From NCBI GenBank assembly GCA_964537075.1, contig CAZIBB010000012.1, positions 1 to 22,457 on the forward strand: a DNA stretch of 22,457 nt, read 5' to 3'. The notes below the pieces were generated by a model. That model saw only the letters and a program-made list of their open reading frames with translations. It ran no database searches and was not told where the DNA came from. Below, piece after piece: positions 1 through 7,796 of the stretch (position 1 is the first letter of the stretch; every line of letters begins with the position of its first letter). Made by a program: the position numbers and the translations under genes. Origin of the DNA: CAYTED01 sp964537075 (GTDB taxonomy: Bacteria; Patescibacteriota; Minisyncoccia; Moranbacterales; UBA1568).

Positions 1-99
1 ATCCTCGATACTCACTGCAACACCCAAATCAACTTCTCGCCCCATATCTGGGCCCTCCTCACCCTCGAGCTCTGGTTCGAAGAGTATTTCCAAAAATAA
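1..99 (+). CDS. Asparagine synthase (glutamine-hydrolysing), C-terminal end only
   Basis: Frame 1 is open from the window edge to a TAA at 97-99 and gives 32 residues ending PHIWALLTLELWFEEYFQK. The LWALL-x-LELW-x-(R/E)E-(F/Y) pattern is the usual C-terminal signature of AsnB-type asparagine synthases, which transfer glutamine amide nitrogen to aspartate. In glycan clusters such AsnB paralogues often sit beside glycosyltransferases and may amidate sugars or amino-acid substituents. The catalytic domains lie outside the window, so this rests on the tail alone. Confidence 0.7.
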   Translation: MLDTHCNTQINFSPHIWALLTLELWFEEYFQK

Positions 100-159
100 C
101 GGTCGTTCCGCTTTTTGAGCGGTGCGTCCGCTGTTTTGCAATCTTTACTCAGGGGAAAA

Positions 160-187
160 ATGACAATACTAATGTCTGTGATATAAT
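160..187 (+). promoter_or_regulatory. Promoter with extended -10 for the plus-strand glycan genes
   Basis: ATGACA (160-165) resembles the -35 box and is followed after 16 bases by TATAAT (182-187). The -10 is preceded by TG one base upstream (179-180), an extended -10 of the form TGATATAAT. The predicted start lies near 194, about 40 bases before the ATG at 234. It is the best promoter match on the left side of the window. Confidence 0.65.
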
Positions 188-214
188 AAAAAGAGCCAGT
201 AGAGGCTCTTTTTT
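188..214 (+). terminator. Rho-independent terminator of the upstream asparagine synthase unit
   Basis: AAAAAGAGCC (188-197), loop AGTAGA, then GGCTCTTTTTT (204-214) forms a ten-pair stem followed by a T run. The flanking A tract makes it potentially bidirectional. It begins one base after the -10 box of the promoter at 160-187, so transcripts from that promoter would start inside it and lack most of the 5' arm. Confidence 0.75.
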
Positions 215-233
215 ATAATTTCTGAAACACCCT

Positions 234-1322
234 ATGCGACGAAACCACCTCCAGTATCTCTCGGATCCGATTACAAACAATCCATTCGATATTACTGTCT
301 TCGCGGAACAAGACGCTCATATTACAGCCGGTATCATCACCACCGCGAATTCCTGGTATCCGATCATCAGCAGTATCCCGAGAATCCTCACTGAGGAACT
401 TAAGGAAAATCTTCTTCAATCTCATCAGGATTTCTTCAATACCTGGAAGGAGAAATTCCCGACCTACATTCGCGATGAATGGCAGAAAGCGATCGATGCC
501 ATTCCTGATCTCGATGCCTTCTGGAAACATCAGAAGAAAACAGCCGAGAGCTTCGCCTACGAATGGAAATACATTTACAAGGAAAATACCTATGAGAAGA
601 ACAACTTCTTTCATTTTCTCTCGCCATTCCTGAAGGAAGAAAATCTGAAAGGACAAAAGACTCTCGACATCGGCTGCGGTTCCGGACGCTTCACTAAATG
701 GGCGGCTCTTTCCGGAACGGAAGTCTCATTCGGTTCCGACCTCGGCGAAACCGTCGAAGTCGCCTATGAAATGACCAAAAATCTCCCGAATGTCTGCATC
801 ATCCAGGCGGACATCTATCACATGCCGTTTCTCGATACCTTCGACATCTCTTATTCTATCGGAGTACTTCATCATCTCCCTAAACCACAGGAAGGGTTCT
901 CACGCCTTCCGAAGACGCTCAAGGCGGACGGAAAGATGCTCATCTGGGTCTACAACAGACGAGACAATGCTCGTGCGATTTATTTTTACGAACCACTTCG
1001 AGATATATTGAAGAAACTTCCGAAACCGATTCTCTTCAAGTTCTGCTATATCCCGGGCTTCGGAGTCCATCTCATCAATCTCTTCGGAAACTTCCTCGCA
1101 GGGATAGGCCTCAAATCCCTCGCATCCAAACTCCCATTCGCCTACTACGCGAATTTCCCTTTCAACATGAAGCTGAATGACGCTTTCGATGTCCTCGCGA
1201 CGCCAAAGAGCAACTATTACTATGTTGAAGAAATAAAGCAATGGTTTGCTGATGCTTCTTTGAAAGATATCCGGACATTCGAACACCCCGAAGCCGGCAT
1301 CACCTGCGTAGGTACCAGGTAA
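234..1322 (+). CDS. SAM-dependent methyltransferase with N-terminal Trm112-like domain
   Basis: The 362-residue protein starts with a Trm112/UPF0434-like segment (about residues 6-52, YLSDPITNNPF ... WYPIISSIPRIL). This segment lacks the cysteines that normally bind zinc. A class I methyltransferase follows: motif I LDIGCGSGRF at about 144-153, an acidic residue at the end of strand 2 (SDLGE), QADIYHMPF, and SIGVLHHLPKP. The C-terminal third is helical and rich in aromatics, suggesting membrane contact or a lipid/sugar substrate. It is first in a glycosyltransferase run behind a good promoter. By context it probably methylates a glycan or its lipid carrier; ubiquinone/menaquinone-type methylation cannot be excluded. 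The ATG at 234 is the only start that keeps the N-terminal domain. Confidence 0.85.
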   Translation: MRRNHLQYLSDPITNNPFDITVFAEQDAHITAGIITTANSWYPIISSIPRILTEELKENLLQSHQDFFNTWKEKFPTYIRDEWQKAIDAIPDLDAFWKHQKKTAESFAYEWKYIYKENTYEKNNFFHFLSPFLKEENLKGQKTLDIGCGSGRFTKWAALSGTEVSFGSDLGETVEVAYEMTKNLPNVCIIQADIYHMPFLDTFDISYSIGVLHHLPKPQEGFSRLPKTLKADGKMLIWVYNRRDNARAIYFYEPLRDILKKLPKPILFKFCYIPGFGVHLINLFGNFLAGIGLKSLASKLPFAYYANFPFNMKLNDAFDVLATPKSNYYYVEEIKQWFADASLKDIRTFEHPEAGITCVGTR

Positions 1323-1346
1323 TTCATCCCGTCAAATAATTCAGCT

Positions 1347-1736
1347 ATGCTCAAAGATTTCGACAAGTGGAATGAGAAGAAAAAATATCTCGATACCGCA
1401 AGGCGAAAGCTTCTTTTTAAAGAAGGTGAGATTTGGTGGTGTTCTATCGGAATAAATGTAGGCGAGGAAGTCTATGGAAAAGGCGAATATTTTCGTCGTC
1501 CAGTCGTAGTTTTACGAAAGCTTTCTCAGAACTCCTGCATCGTGATGCCGACGACGACGAAAGAGCGCGACGGGAGTTGGTATCATCATTTGAATATCAA
1601 AAATAAGAATCGATGGGTCATGATGAATCAGGTTCGTCTTATTTCCGCCAACCGTCTTTGGGTGCGTGAATCTACATTATCTCAAGAAGAATTTGAAGAA
1701 CTAAAAAAGTCCGTAGCAACATTGCTCGGACTTTGA
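1347..1736 (+). CDS. Orphan PemK/MazF-family toxin-like protein
   Basis: The 129-residue protein has about 25 charged, helical N-terminal residues, then a MazF/PemK-like barrel: GEIWWCSIGINVGEE at about 27-41, RRPVVVL at 50-56, IVMPTTTK at 65-72, and NQVRLISANRL at about 94-104. In this family the conserved Arg (RRP) and Ser/Thr after the proline (PTT) belong to the RNase active site. No antitoxin-sized ORF lies immediately upstream or downstream; neighbours are a methyltransferase (24 bases upstream) and a GT4. The N-terminal extension could compensate for a missing partner, or the protein may be a non-toxic relative. There is no clear ribosome binding site before ATG 1347. The family call is firm; toxicity is not shown. 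Confidence 0.8.
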   Translation: MLKDFDKWNEKKKYLDTARRKLLFKEGEIWWCSIGINVGEEVYGKGEYFRRPVVVLRKLSQNSCIVMPTTTKERDGSWYHHLNIKNKNRWVMMNQVRLISANRLWVRESTLSQEEFEELKKSVATLLGL

Positions 1737-1740
1737 TAAT

Positions 1741-1790
1741 GGTCACCCCGCCGAAGCGGGGATCAGTGGGTAACCCCAAATGTACCCAAA
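1741..1790. repeat. Small palindromic repeat between the PemK-like gene and the GT4
   Basis: CCCCGC-CGAA-GCGGGG (1746-1761) is a perfect six-pair hairpin, followed by GGGTA (1768-1772) and TACCC (1782-1786) as a second inverted pair. There is no T run, so it reads as a REP-like element rather than a classical terminator. The reading frame of the next gene is open through it, but the better ATG lies downstream at 1829. Confidence 0.5.
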
Positions 1791-1828
1791 TATTAGCAGA
1801 AAAAAATGAATTTGTCAACAGCCCTCTT

Positions 1829-3007
1829 ATGCCTCAAAACAAGAAAAAAATCATTCACATCATCCAATCACTCGGAAACGGCGGGTGTGAAAACATGCTC
1901 CTTCGAACACTTCCCCTGCTCGATACATTCGATCACACCATCATCACTCTGAAAAACCCTGGCGAACTCGCTCCGAAATTCGTATCAGTAGGCATCACTG
2001 TCAAAACCGTCTCCTGCACTGGTATATTCGATATTCCTGGTATTCTCCGCCTCCGAAAGCTCGTCCGTGACGAGAGTCCTGATATCATCATCACCTATCT
2101 CTTTCATGCCGATATGCTCGGTCGCCTTTTCCTCCGAATAAGCGAGGTACCCATCATCCCCTTTCTCCGCACTACTTACAATCACCCCAAATACCTCATC
2201 GCACGCATCCTCGAATGGATGACCAGACCACTGGTCAATCAGTATCTCGCCAACTCCGATGCGGTCAAAGATTTCTATATCAAACATATCGGTGTACACC
2301 CGGAAAAAATCACTGTCATTCCGAATGGTATCGATATCGAATATTTCGACTCCATCATATCCGATCCAGAGCTCAAAAAATCCCTCAGTATCGAACCGGA
2401 AGATTTCGTGATCATCTGTGTCGCCAACCTCCATATAAACAAAGGCCATCAGTACCTCCTCGAAGCTTTCGAACAAGTCTATTCATCCACGTCGCCCACC
2501 CATTGTCATCCCGGGCTTGACCCGGGATCCATCCCCTCTCCTCCTGTCCAAGGGGGAGAATTAAAGAGGGGGTTAAAACTCCTCCTCGTCGGCGAAGGTA
2601 GCGAAAGAAAAAATCTCGAGCAACAGATAAAGAATTATCAATCCCAAAAGAACATCATCTTCCTTGGTCGACGCACCGACGTCCCTCGTCTTCTCAAGAT
2701 ATCTGACATTTTCGTTCTCCCCACCCTCTTCGAAGGACAATCCAACGCCATCCTCGAAGCTATGGCTGCCGGATTACCAATAATTACCACCAACATACCA
2801 GAAAATAGAATCCTTCTTGAGAACGCCTCTACTGGACTCTTCGTAGAACCAAAAAATACGATCTCTCTTGCTTCTGCAATACGAAATATCATTGAAAATC
2901 AGCCCATCGCTGACAAGCTCTCCAAAAATGTCCTCTTGGTTGCTCGCGAAAAATACAGCCTGCAGTCCATCAAGAAATTCTGGAATGATTTCCTTTCAAC
3001 ACTATGA
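1829..3007 (+). CDS. Family 4 glycosyltransferase with an in-frame repeat insertion
   Basis: From ATG 1829 the protein (392 residues) has the GT-B layout: an N-terminal acceptor domain beginning KKKIIHIIQSLGNGGCENM, then a C-terminal donor domain with CVANLHINKGHQYLLEAFEQV, LLLVGEGSERKNLEQ, IIFLGRRTDVPRLL, and the retaining GT4 E-x7-E motif in EGQSNAILEAMAAG. The frame is open back to a TTG at 1733, but those codons cross the palindromic repeat at 1741-1790 and add no conserved sequence, so ATG 1829 is chosen. Between FEQV and LKLLLVGEG, where GT4 proteins normally have a short linker, there is an extra proline/glycine-rich stretch of about 28 residues containing HPGLDPGS and PSPPVQGG, encoded by a palindromic repeat. 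Downstream domains remain in frame. The stop overlaps the next gene by ATGA. Confidence 0.88.
   Translation: MPQNKKKIIHIIQSLGNGGCENMLLRTLPLLDTFDHTIITLKNPGELAPKFVSVGITVKTVSCTGIFDIPGILRLRKLVRDESPDIIITYLFHADMLGRLFLRISEVPIIPFLRTTYNHPKYLIARILEWMTRPLVNQYLANSDAVKDFYIKHIGVHPEKITVIPNGIDIEYFDSIISDPELKKSLSIEPEDFVIICVANLHINKGHQYLLEAFEQVYSSTSPTHCHPGLDPGSIPSPPVQGGELKRGLKLLLVGEGSERKNLEQQIKNYQSQKNIIFLGRRTDVPRLLKISDIFVLPTLFEGQSNAILEAMAAGLPIITTNIPENRILLENASTGLFVEPKNTISLASAIRNIIENQPIADKLSKNVLLVAREKYSLQSIKKFWNDFLSTL
2500..2572 (+). repeat. Palindromic repeat inserted in frame inside the GT4 gene
   Basis: ATCCCGGG (2508-2515), a five-base loop and CCCGGGAT (2521-2528) form a perfect eight-pair hairpin. It is followed by CCCCTC (2533-2538) and a matching GAGGGG near 2566-2571, enclosing a smaller CTCC/GGGAG pair around TCCAAGGGG. 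The translated peptide carries HPGLDPGS, a product typical of widespread intergenic palindromes. Related motifs recur in opposite orientation at 21170-21278. The insertion keeps the glycosyltransferase frame open. Confidence 0.8.
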
Positions 3008-3789
3008 AGTGCGCCATCCTCATATCCCTTTATAACGCTGAAAAAACACTCGACAGAGCGTTCGAAAGCCTGAATGCGCAGACATTTCAGGACTTTAGAG
3101 TTGTTGCTGTTAATGACCATTCCAATGATGACACACTAGAACTTCTTGAAGAATGGCGGAATGTCTTCGGAGGAGATCGTTTTACTATTATCGACAATGA
3201 AACCAATATCGGGTTGACCAAATCTCTGAATAAGGGACTTTCGTCGATTAAGGAAGCCTATGCTGCACGAATCGATGCGGATGACTGGTGGCATCCGGAA
3301 AAACTTGAAAAACAGGTCTCGTTCCTGGAGCACTCCCCCAATCACGGCATTATAGGATGCAACTATATCAATATGGCAAACGGCCAGGAGAAGCGGATCG
3401 TTGTCCCTAAAACAGACGAGGCGATAAAGAAAGATATGCTTCGGCGTAATCCGTTCGCACATAGTTGCGTGGTCTTTCGAACTGATATCATCAGAAATAT
3501 AGGGGGATACGACGAAAGTATTCGTTACGGGCAGGACTATGAGCTCTGGCTCCGATGCTCTCTGAAGACGAAGTTTCACAACATCCAGGAATTTCTCTGC
3601 TTCAGAAATGCCGAAAGCGGTATATCGTTCGAAAGGCAGAATGAACAGATGTTTCAGTGCCTGAAGACACAGATGCGCTACATCAGAGAACTGCGTCGAT
3701 CTCCATTTGAATATCGGTTCCTTCTTGAGCCACTCGTAGTCATACTGACACCAGCCTTCATTCGCGACCTGAAAAGAAGATTCCTATGA
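3004..3789 (+). CDS. Family 2 glycosyltransferase
   Basis: The 261-residue GT-A protein opens with CAILISLYNAEKTLDRAFESL, the usual GT2 first strand and helix. It has VNDHSNDDT (37-45) for nucleotide binding, NIGLTKSLNKGL (68-79), and the metal-binding DxD as RIDADDWW (89-96). The acceptor-side motif is GGYDESIRYGQDYELWLR, in which the GQDYE acidic pair stands where GT2 enzymes have the catalytic ED/DE. No membrane segment is obvious, so it should work at the cytoplasmic face. The ATG overlaps the previous stop (ATGA), implying translational coupling. Donor and acceptor cannot be read from sequence. Confidence 0.9.
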   Translation: MKCAILISLYNAEKTLDRAFESLNAQTFQDFRVVAVNDHSNDDTLELLEEWRNVFGGDRFTIIDNETNIGLTKSLNKGLSSIKEAYAARIDADDWWHPEKLEKQVSFLEHSPNHGIIGCNYINMANGQEKRIVVPKTDEAIKKDMLRRNPFAHSCVVFRTDIIRNIGGYDESIRYGQDYELWLRCSLKTKFHNIQEFLCFRNAESGISFERQNEQMFQCLKTQMRYIRELRRSPFEYRFLLEPLVVILTPAFIRDLKRRFL

Positions 3790-4778
3790 AGATTTTTATT
3801 CCATTTACCATCAAGGACATCGGCGGAACCGCGACGTTTGTCGAGAAATTCTCCCGAAAAATCCTCGAAAGCGGTTCCGTGGTCACTCATGCGTTTAGCC
3901 AGGATTTCGATATACTCTTTATTGTCGCGGATTGTCCGATCCGTTATCCGATATTCGCCAGGCTATTCGGGAAAAAAGTTGTACAGCGACTCGATGGTGT
4001 TTACCATCGCGCGACACCTGCTGGTCGACTCTACCCGCTCTACAACCTGAAGATGCAGATCATCCACAACTGGCTCGCTGACACCGTTATTTACCAAAGC
4101 GAGTTCAGTAAACTTTCCTGTGAAAAATTCCTCGGAAAAACTCGAGCAAAAAGAACCACAATCATCTACAATGGAGTTGAGATTCCGACCATAGAGCATC
4201 GTGACCATTCAAGGAACGATTCCGACCAGATTCGCCTCGTGACATTCGCAAAATTCCGCCGCCGCGACCAGATAGAACCTCTTATCGAATCAGTGAAGTT
4301 ACTTGACCCAAAAAAGTATACTTTCGACATATACGGATCATATACGGACAATCTTACCGGCACCTTTTCACACCTGTCCTCGTCTCCGAATATTCGTTTT
4401 CTCGGCAAGCTTCCGAATTCCGAACTACTCGAGAGAATTTCTGAACACGACATCTTCCTTTTTTCCGACCAATCTGCTTGTCCAAACAGTGTCTTAGAGG
4501 CTCTTGCTGCTGGGCTCCCTGTTGTCGCTTTCGACCGCGGGAGCATTAACGAATTGATCACTTCAGGTTATAATGGGGAAGTCACCTCCATTCAAAAAGG
4601 CTCCAGTCCGTTCAGGGACGCATATCCATTCGGAGATACCGAGTATGAAGCATTTACCACGAAGATCACGAAAATAGTCAGAGATTACAAACGGTATGTC
4701 GAAAATACAGAAGTCGACGCACGCTCGAGATTTCCCCTCCCTCAGATGATTACGAAATATCATGAAATATTACGATAA
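3786..4778 (+). CDS. Family 4 glycosyltransferase
   Basis: The 330-residue GT-B protein begins KIFIPFTIKDIGGTATFVEKF, with the Gly-rich acceptor-domain loop. RLDGVYHR and VIYQSEFSK follow. The donor domain has LVTFAKFRRRDQIEPLIESVKLL, IRFLGKLPNSELLERISEHDIFLF and the ending CPNSVLEALAAGLPVVAFDRG. The first glutamate of the E-x7-E pair is replaced by the ACPNSVLE version, as seen in other GT4 members. It starts in an ATGA overlap with the GT2 gene and its end overlaps the following methyltransferase gene by 17 bases, so these genes are probably one transcript. Confidence 0.88.
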   Translation: MKIFIPFTIKDIGGTATFVEKFSRKILESGSVVTHAFSQDFDILFIVADCPIRYPIFARLFGKKVVQRLDGVYHRATPAGRLYPLYNLKMQIIHNWLADTVIYQSEFSKLSCEKFLGKTRAKRTTIIYNGVEIPTIEHRDHSRNDSDQIRLVTFAKFRRRDQIEPLIESVKLLDPKKYTFDIYGSYTDNLTGTFSHLSSSPNIRFLGKLPNSELLERISEHDIFLFSDQSACPNSVLEALAAGLPVVAFDRGSINELITSGYNGEVTSIQKGSSPFRDAYPFGDTEYEAFTTKITKIVRDYKRYVENTEVDARSRFPLPQMITKYHEILR

Positions 4779-5568
4779 GAAGAACAATCGGCTTGTTTTC
4801 GTAAAACGCAGTGCAACGCCTGATTTTTGGGACGAGCAATGGAACGTTGCCAATTTTCGTAAAGCTATCGAGGCCGGAAGACATGAGCGTTTTGTATCAA
4901 GGACAACGACAAGATATATTTTTGCCGGTAAGGGGAAGAGAATTCTCGAGGGTGGATGCGGGAAAGGAAATTTTGTCTACTCACTCTCCTGCCGAGGATA
5001 CGATGCGTACGGTGTTGATTTTGCGGAAAAGACGGTTGCACGGATCAACTCGGCGATGCCAGAATTGAATGTGATCGTTGCGGATGTTCGAAAGCTTCCT
5101 TTTGAGAATAATTATTTTGATGGATACTGGTCGCTTGGTGTCATTGAACACTTTTATGAGGGATACAATAAAATTGCAGAAGAAATGGCACGCGTTATCA
5201 AACCAGGTGGATACCTGTTCCTTACCTTTCCATACATGTCACCCTTACGCAGATTAAAGGCGAAATTCGAATCATATCCCCCGCTCTCTCATCAGGAAAC
5301 TGAGCCTGACGGATTCTATCAATTCGCACTCGACTCTACACAAACCAGGAAATACTTCGAGAGACTCGGATTTGAGTGCGTCCAAGAAAAACCATTCGAA
5401 GGATTCAAGGGATTGAAAGAAGAAGTTGCGCCAAGTGCCAAGAAGTTCTTGCAGAAGATATATGATTGCAAGTATTTTTTGTGTCGTATCATCGATTTCA
5501 TGCTCTCCACTATTTTGGCACCCGTGTGCGGACATACCATTCTGTTGGTATTGAGAAAAAAGCTATGA
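4762..5568 (+). CDS. Class I SAM-dependent methyltransferase
   Basis: The 268-residue protein contains motif I LEGGCGKGNFVYSL (about residues 53-66), GVDFAEKTV (motif II region), VIVADVRKLPFENNYFD and WSLGVIEHFYEG, then ARVIKPGGYLFLTFPY. This is the Methyltransf_11 pattern. A hydrophobic stretch near the C-terminus (FLCRIIDFMLSTILAPVCGHTILLVL) might anchor it to the membrane. It begins inside the end of the upstream GT4 gene, and its stop overlaps the next ATG (ATGA). Its role is probably methylation of a sugar or non-reducing end of the glycan; this is inferred from context. Confidence 0.85.
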   Translation: MKYYDKKNNRLVFVKRSATPDFWDEQWNVANFRKAIEAGRHERFVSRTTTRYIFAGKGKRILEGGCGKGNFVYSLSCRGYDAYGVDFAEKTVARINSAMPELNVIVADVRKLPFENNYFDGYWSLGVIEHFYEGYNKIAEEMARVIKPGGYLFLTFPYMSPLRRLKAKFESYPPLSHQETEPDGFYQFALDSTQTRKYFERLGFECVQEKPFEGFKGLKEEVAPSAKKFLQKIYDCKYFLCRIIDFMLSTILAPVCGHTILLVLRKKL

Positions 5569-6770
5569 GTCAAAAAAAGAAAATTGTCCTTTTTCAACCT
5601 TATTTGCGAAAACATATTTTAAGTTTCGGTAGGTATCTGCATGACTTTGAGTTCGTGATCAAGAAGCCGATGAGCACCGGCAGTTTCTATAAATCCCTTC
5701 CCCCGTCGTTTGAACAAGAAAGCCAGCGAATCAAGATAAATCGGGTTAATCAGATGCGACGCTTTTTTGGTATTCTCAATGTCCGTGTTAAATTTGATCA
5801 AGAAGCAGATATATTTTTTACATATGGCTGTATGCTTCTCACAAACAAACCATACTGCGTGTATGTAGAAAATGGCGTGGCAATATACAATTATGACACA
5901 GCCATTGCAACCAACCCGTTGGCCCGTTTTTTCTTTTCATTCCTCATAAAACGAAAAAACTGTAAAAAACTCATTTTCATGAGTGATGCCGGAAAAAAAA
6001 GCTTTTTTTCTACCGTCTCTTATAGCCCACGTACACGGGCTATCGCTGAAAAGAAATCGGTACAAATTTACCCTCTAGTCGAGAAAAAAGACGTCGTTCC
6101 GAAAAAATATAACGGTACCATCAAACTTCTTTTTTCCGGTATGTTTTACATGAAAGGCGGCCTTGAGCTAATGAATGCCTTTGTGAAGCTCCGTGAAAAA
6201 TATAAAAATATCACGCTGACAATCATCACCCCCTTTCAGACCCTGCGCGAATCAGACAAAACTACAATGGAGGACGGCATCCCCGGGCTCACCATCCTGG
6301 ACGCGATGCTTACTGAGGCCGAGATGAATGAAATGTATCAAACCCACGATATATTCATGCTTCCTACTTTTCGTGACGGTTTCGGCCTTGTTCTTGTGGA
6401 AGCGATTTCCTATGGTATGCCTATCGTGTGTACGGATCAGTACGCTACGACGGAAGTCGCGATCGATAACTATAATGCAATGATTTATCCAAATCACCCC
6501 CTAAAAGACTACGATACCGAGACATTTCGCCTTTTTGGTCGGTACTACCATCCGAAGGCATTTTATTCTGATCTCTTCCACCTCCAGAAGCAAGGGAAAC
6601 TTAAGCCCGTTGAGGACTTTATCTACCATTCCGTTGAGCGATTTCTTCTTGACCCGTCTTTACTCGAGAAATTTTCGAAAGGATCAATTGACACGTATGA
6701 CAAAAAATTCCACCAAGATTTAATATCGGCGCAGATAGAATCCGTTTTTCAAGAGACGATTAACGAATAA
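5565..6770 (+). CDS. Family 4 glycosyltransferase
   Basis: ATG 5565 overlaps the previous TGA (ATGA) and begins MSQKKKIVLFQPYLRKH. A longer frame reaches a TTG at 5466 but lies wholly inside the methyltransferase gene and adds nothing conserved. The 401-residue protein has a divergent N-terminal half and a recognisable donor domain: KLLFSGMFYMKGGLELMNAF, LTILDAMLTEAEMNEMYQTHD, and the E-x7-E region as DGFGLVLVEAISYGMPIV. CTDQYATTEVAIDNYNAMIYP follows. Codon use here is visibly richer in A/T than in the first four genes. An A8-GC-T7 run (5993-6010) lies inside it without breaking the frame. Confidence 0.85.
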   Translation: MSQKKKIVLFQPYLRKHILSFGRYLHDFEFVIKKPMSTGSFYKSLPPSFEQESQRIKINRVNQMRRFFGILNVRVKFDQEADIFFTYGCMLLTNKPYCVYVENGVAIYNYDTAIATNPLARFFFSFLIKRKNCKKLIFMSDAGKKSFFSTVSYSPRTRAIAEKKSVQIYPLVEKKDVVPKKYNGTIKLLFSGMFYMKGGLELMNAFVKLREKYKNITLTIITPFQTLRESDKTTMEDGIPGLTILDAMLTEAEMNEMYQTHDIFMLPTFRDGFGLVLVEAISYGMPIVCTDQYATTEVAIDNYNAMIYPNHPLKDYDTETFRLFGRYYHPKAFYSDLFHLQKQGKLKPVEDFIYHSVERFLLDPSLLEKFSKGSIDTYDKKFHQDLISAQIESVFQETINE

Positions 6771-6778
6771 TAGCATAT

Positions 6779-7774
6779 ATGGGAATACGTTTCATCACTT
6801 CCGTATTTGGGGATCGGCATGTCAACATGCTCATTCCACTTCTTTACTCCATAGAGCAGACTAACCCGGAAGCTGCTGTAAGTGTGTACTGGGAAGACAC
6901 TGGAGAGGAAGCTAAAGAACTTATTCAAAAGAATTTTCCTCGGGTTGAATTTGTTGAAACTCACTTCGATTTTACTCAAGATATCACCAAGCGCATTTCT
7001 AGCAAAACGCTGGTTTGGGAATTAGCGGCGCATGACAAAAGGAATGAATCTGGGTGGATTCTCTTCATGGATGCTGATATGCTCGTGACACAGGTGATTG
7101 AGCCCTTTCTGAGCGATATTGATGCTGACATGGTCTTTACTTATCGCGAAGGACAGTTTTGGATCAATAGTGGCATCCTCGCCTGTCGTAATCATCCGGA
7201 AACAGCTAGCTTCTTTACTCTTTGGAGAAAAAAAACACAGGAAATTCTTGATGATCCAAAACTTTTTTCCCAGGCAAACGACAAAGCCCTTCATTATGGT
7301 GGAGCCGATCAAATGTCCTTGCAGCAGATACTTGGCTACTCTTTGGAGAAAAATGATTATCTGGTGCCTATGCATATTGCACCACTTTTATTCCATGGCG
7401 TACATTGCGAACATCTCAATGAAACCTATTCGGCACCCGTGACAGAAAAAACCCATGTCATACATTACAAGGGCGGCTGGAGAGACATTCTTTTTTTCGG
7501 AGGAAACTTTACCGTTAATCGTCCAAAAAATGAATCATGGGAGATGTATATCCTCTATTTGGAAACGTTCAAAAAGGCGGTTGATGAGATGAATGAAAAA
7601 CTACACACCCGATACACTTCTGAGGATTTCGGATTGGTAATACCATGGTACCTTGATAAAGCTTCCTTCAAGGAAAAAGCTGGATATTACCGATTTTATG
7701 TAGTGGCAAAGAATATTCAGACATTCTTTCCACGATTAAAAAAATACCTCTCTGAAAGAGGCTACTTTTCGTAG
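6779..7774 (+). CDS. GT-A fold glycosyltransferase, GT8-like, DxD type
   Basis: The 331-residue protein starts MGIRFITSVFGDRHVNMLIPLLYSI and has WILFMDADMLV at about 93-103, the DxD metal site. QFWINSGILACRNH is the substrate-pocket strand seen in nucleotide-diphospho-sugar transferases, and HVIHYKGGWR near residue 227 resembles the His-x-x-Gly/Lys metal motif of GT8 enzymes. No signal peptide or membrane segment is seen. It follows the preceding GT4 gene by 8 bases and is the last plus-strand gene. It ends with TAG directly against the stop of the convergent flippase gene. The exact family is uncertain. Confidence 0.75.
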   Translation: MGIRFITSVFGDRHVNMLIPLLYSIEQTNPEAAVSVYWEDTGEEAKELIQKNFPRVEFVETHFDFTQDITKRISSKTLVWELAAHDKRNESGWILFMDADMLVTQVIEPFLSDIDADMVFTYREGQFWINSGILACRNHPETASFFTLWRKKTQEILDDPKLFSQANDKALHYGGADQMSLQQILGYSLEKNDYLVPMHIAPLLFHGVHCEHLNETYSAPVTEKTHVIHYKGGWRDILFFGGNFTVNRPKNESWEMYILYLETFKKAVDEMNEKLHTRYTSEDFGLVIPWYLDKASFKEKAGYYRFYVVAKNIQTFFPRLKKYLSERGYFS

Positions 7775-7796
7775 CTAGGCGCTCTTCACAAGAGGC
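7748..7796. terminator. Hairpins at the convergent gene junction
   Basis: CCTCT/AGAGG arms (about 7748-7761), GCTAC-TTTTC-GTAGC (7761-7775) and a CTCTT/AAGAG pair (7782-7793) straddle the point where two convergent coding regions meet with no spacer. They may help stop transcription in both directions, but T runs are short, so this is a weak call. Confidence 0.3.

Noticed and set aside
1733..1828. TTG-initiated 32-codon extension of the first GT4 gene
   Set aside because: It overlaps the previous gene's stop, runs through a palindromic repeat and has no conserved residues; ATG 1829 begins directly before the first GT-B strand.
1985..2476. 163-codon minus-strand ORF
   Set aside because: It mirrors the GT4 gene and is unusually acidic, an artefact of reading the complement of ATC/TTC-rich codons.
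5466..5564. TTG-initiated upstream extension of the third GT4 gene
   Set aside because: It lies inside the preceding methyltransferase gene, and ATG 5565 forms a typical ATGA junction.
5993..6010. A8-GC-T7 run as a possible programmed frameshift
   Set aside because: The main frame continues through the conserved donor domain, and alternative frames stop quickly.
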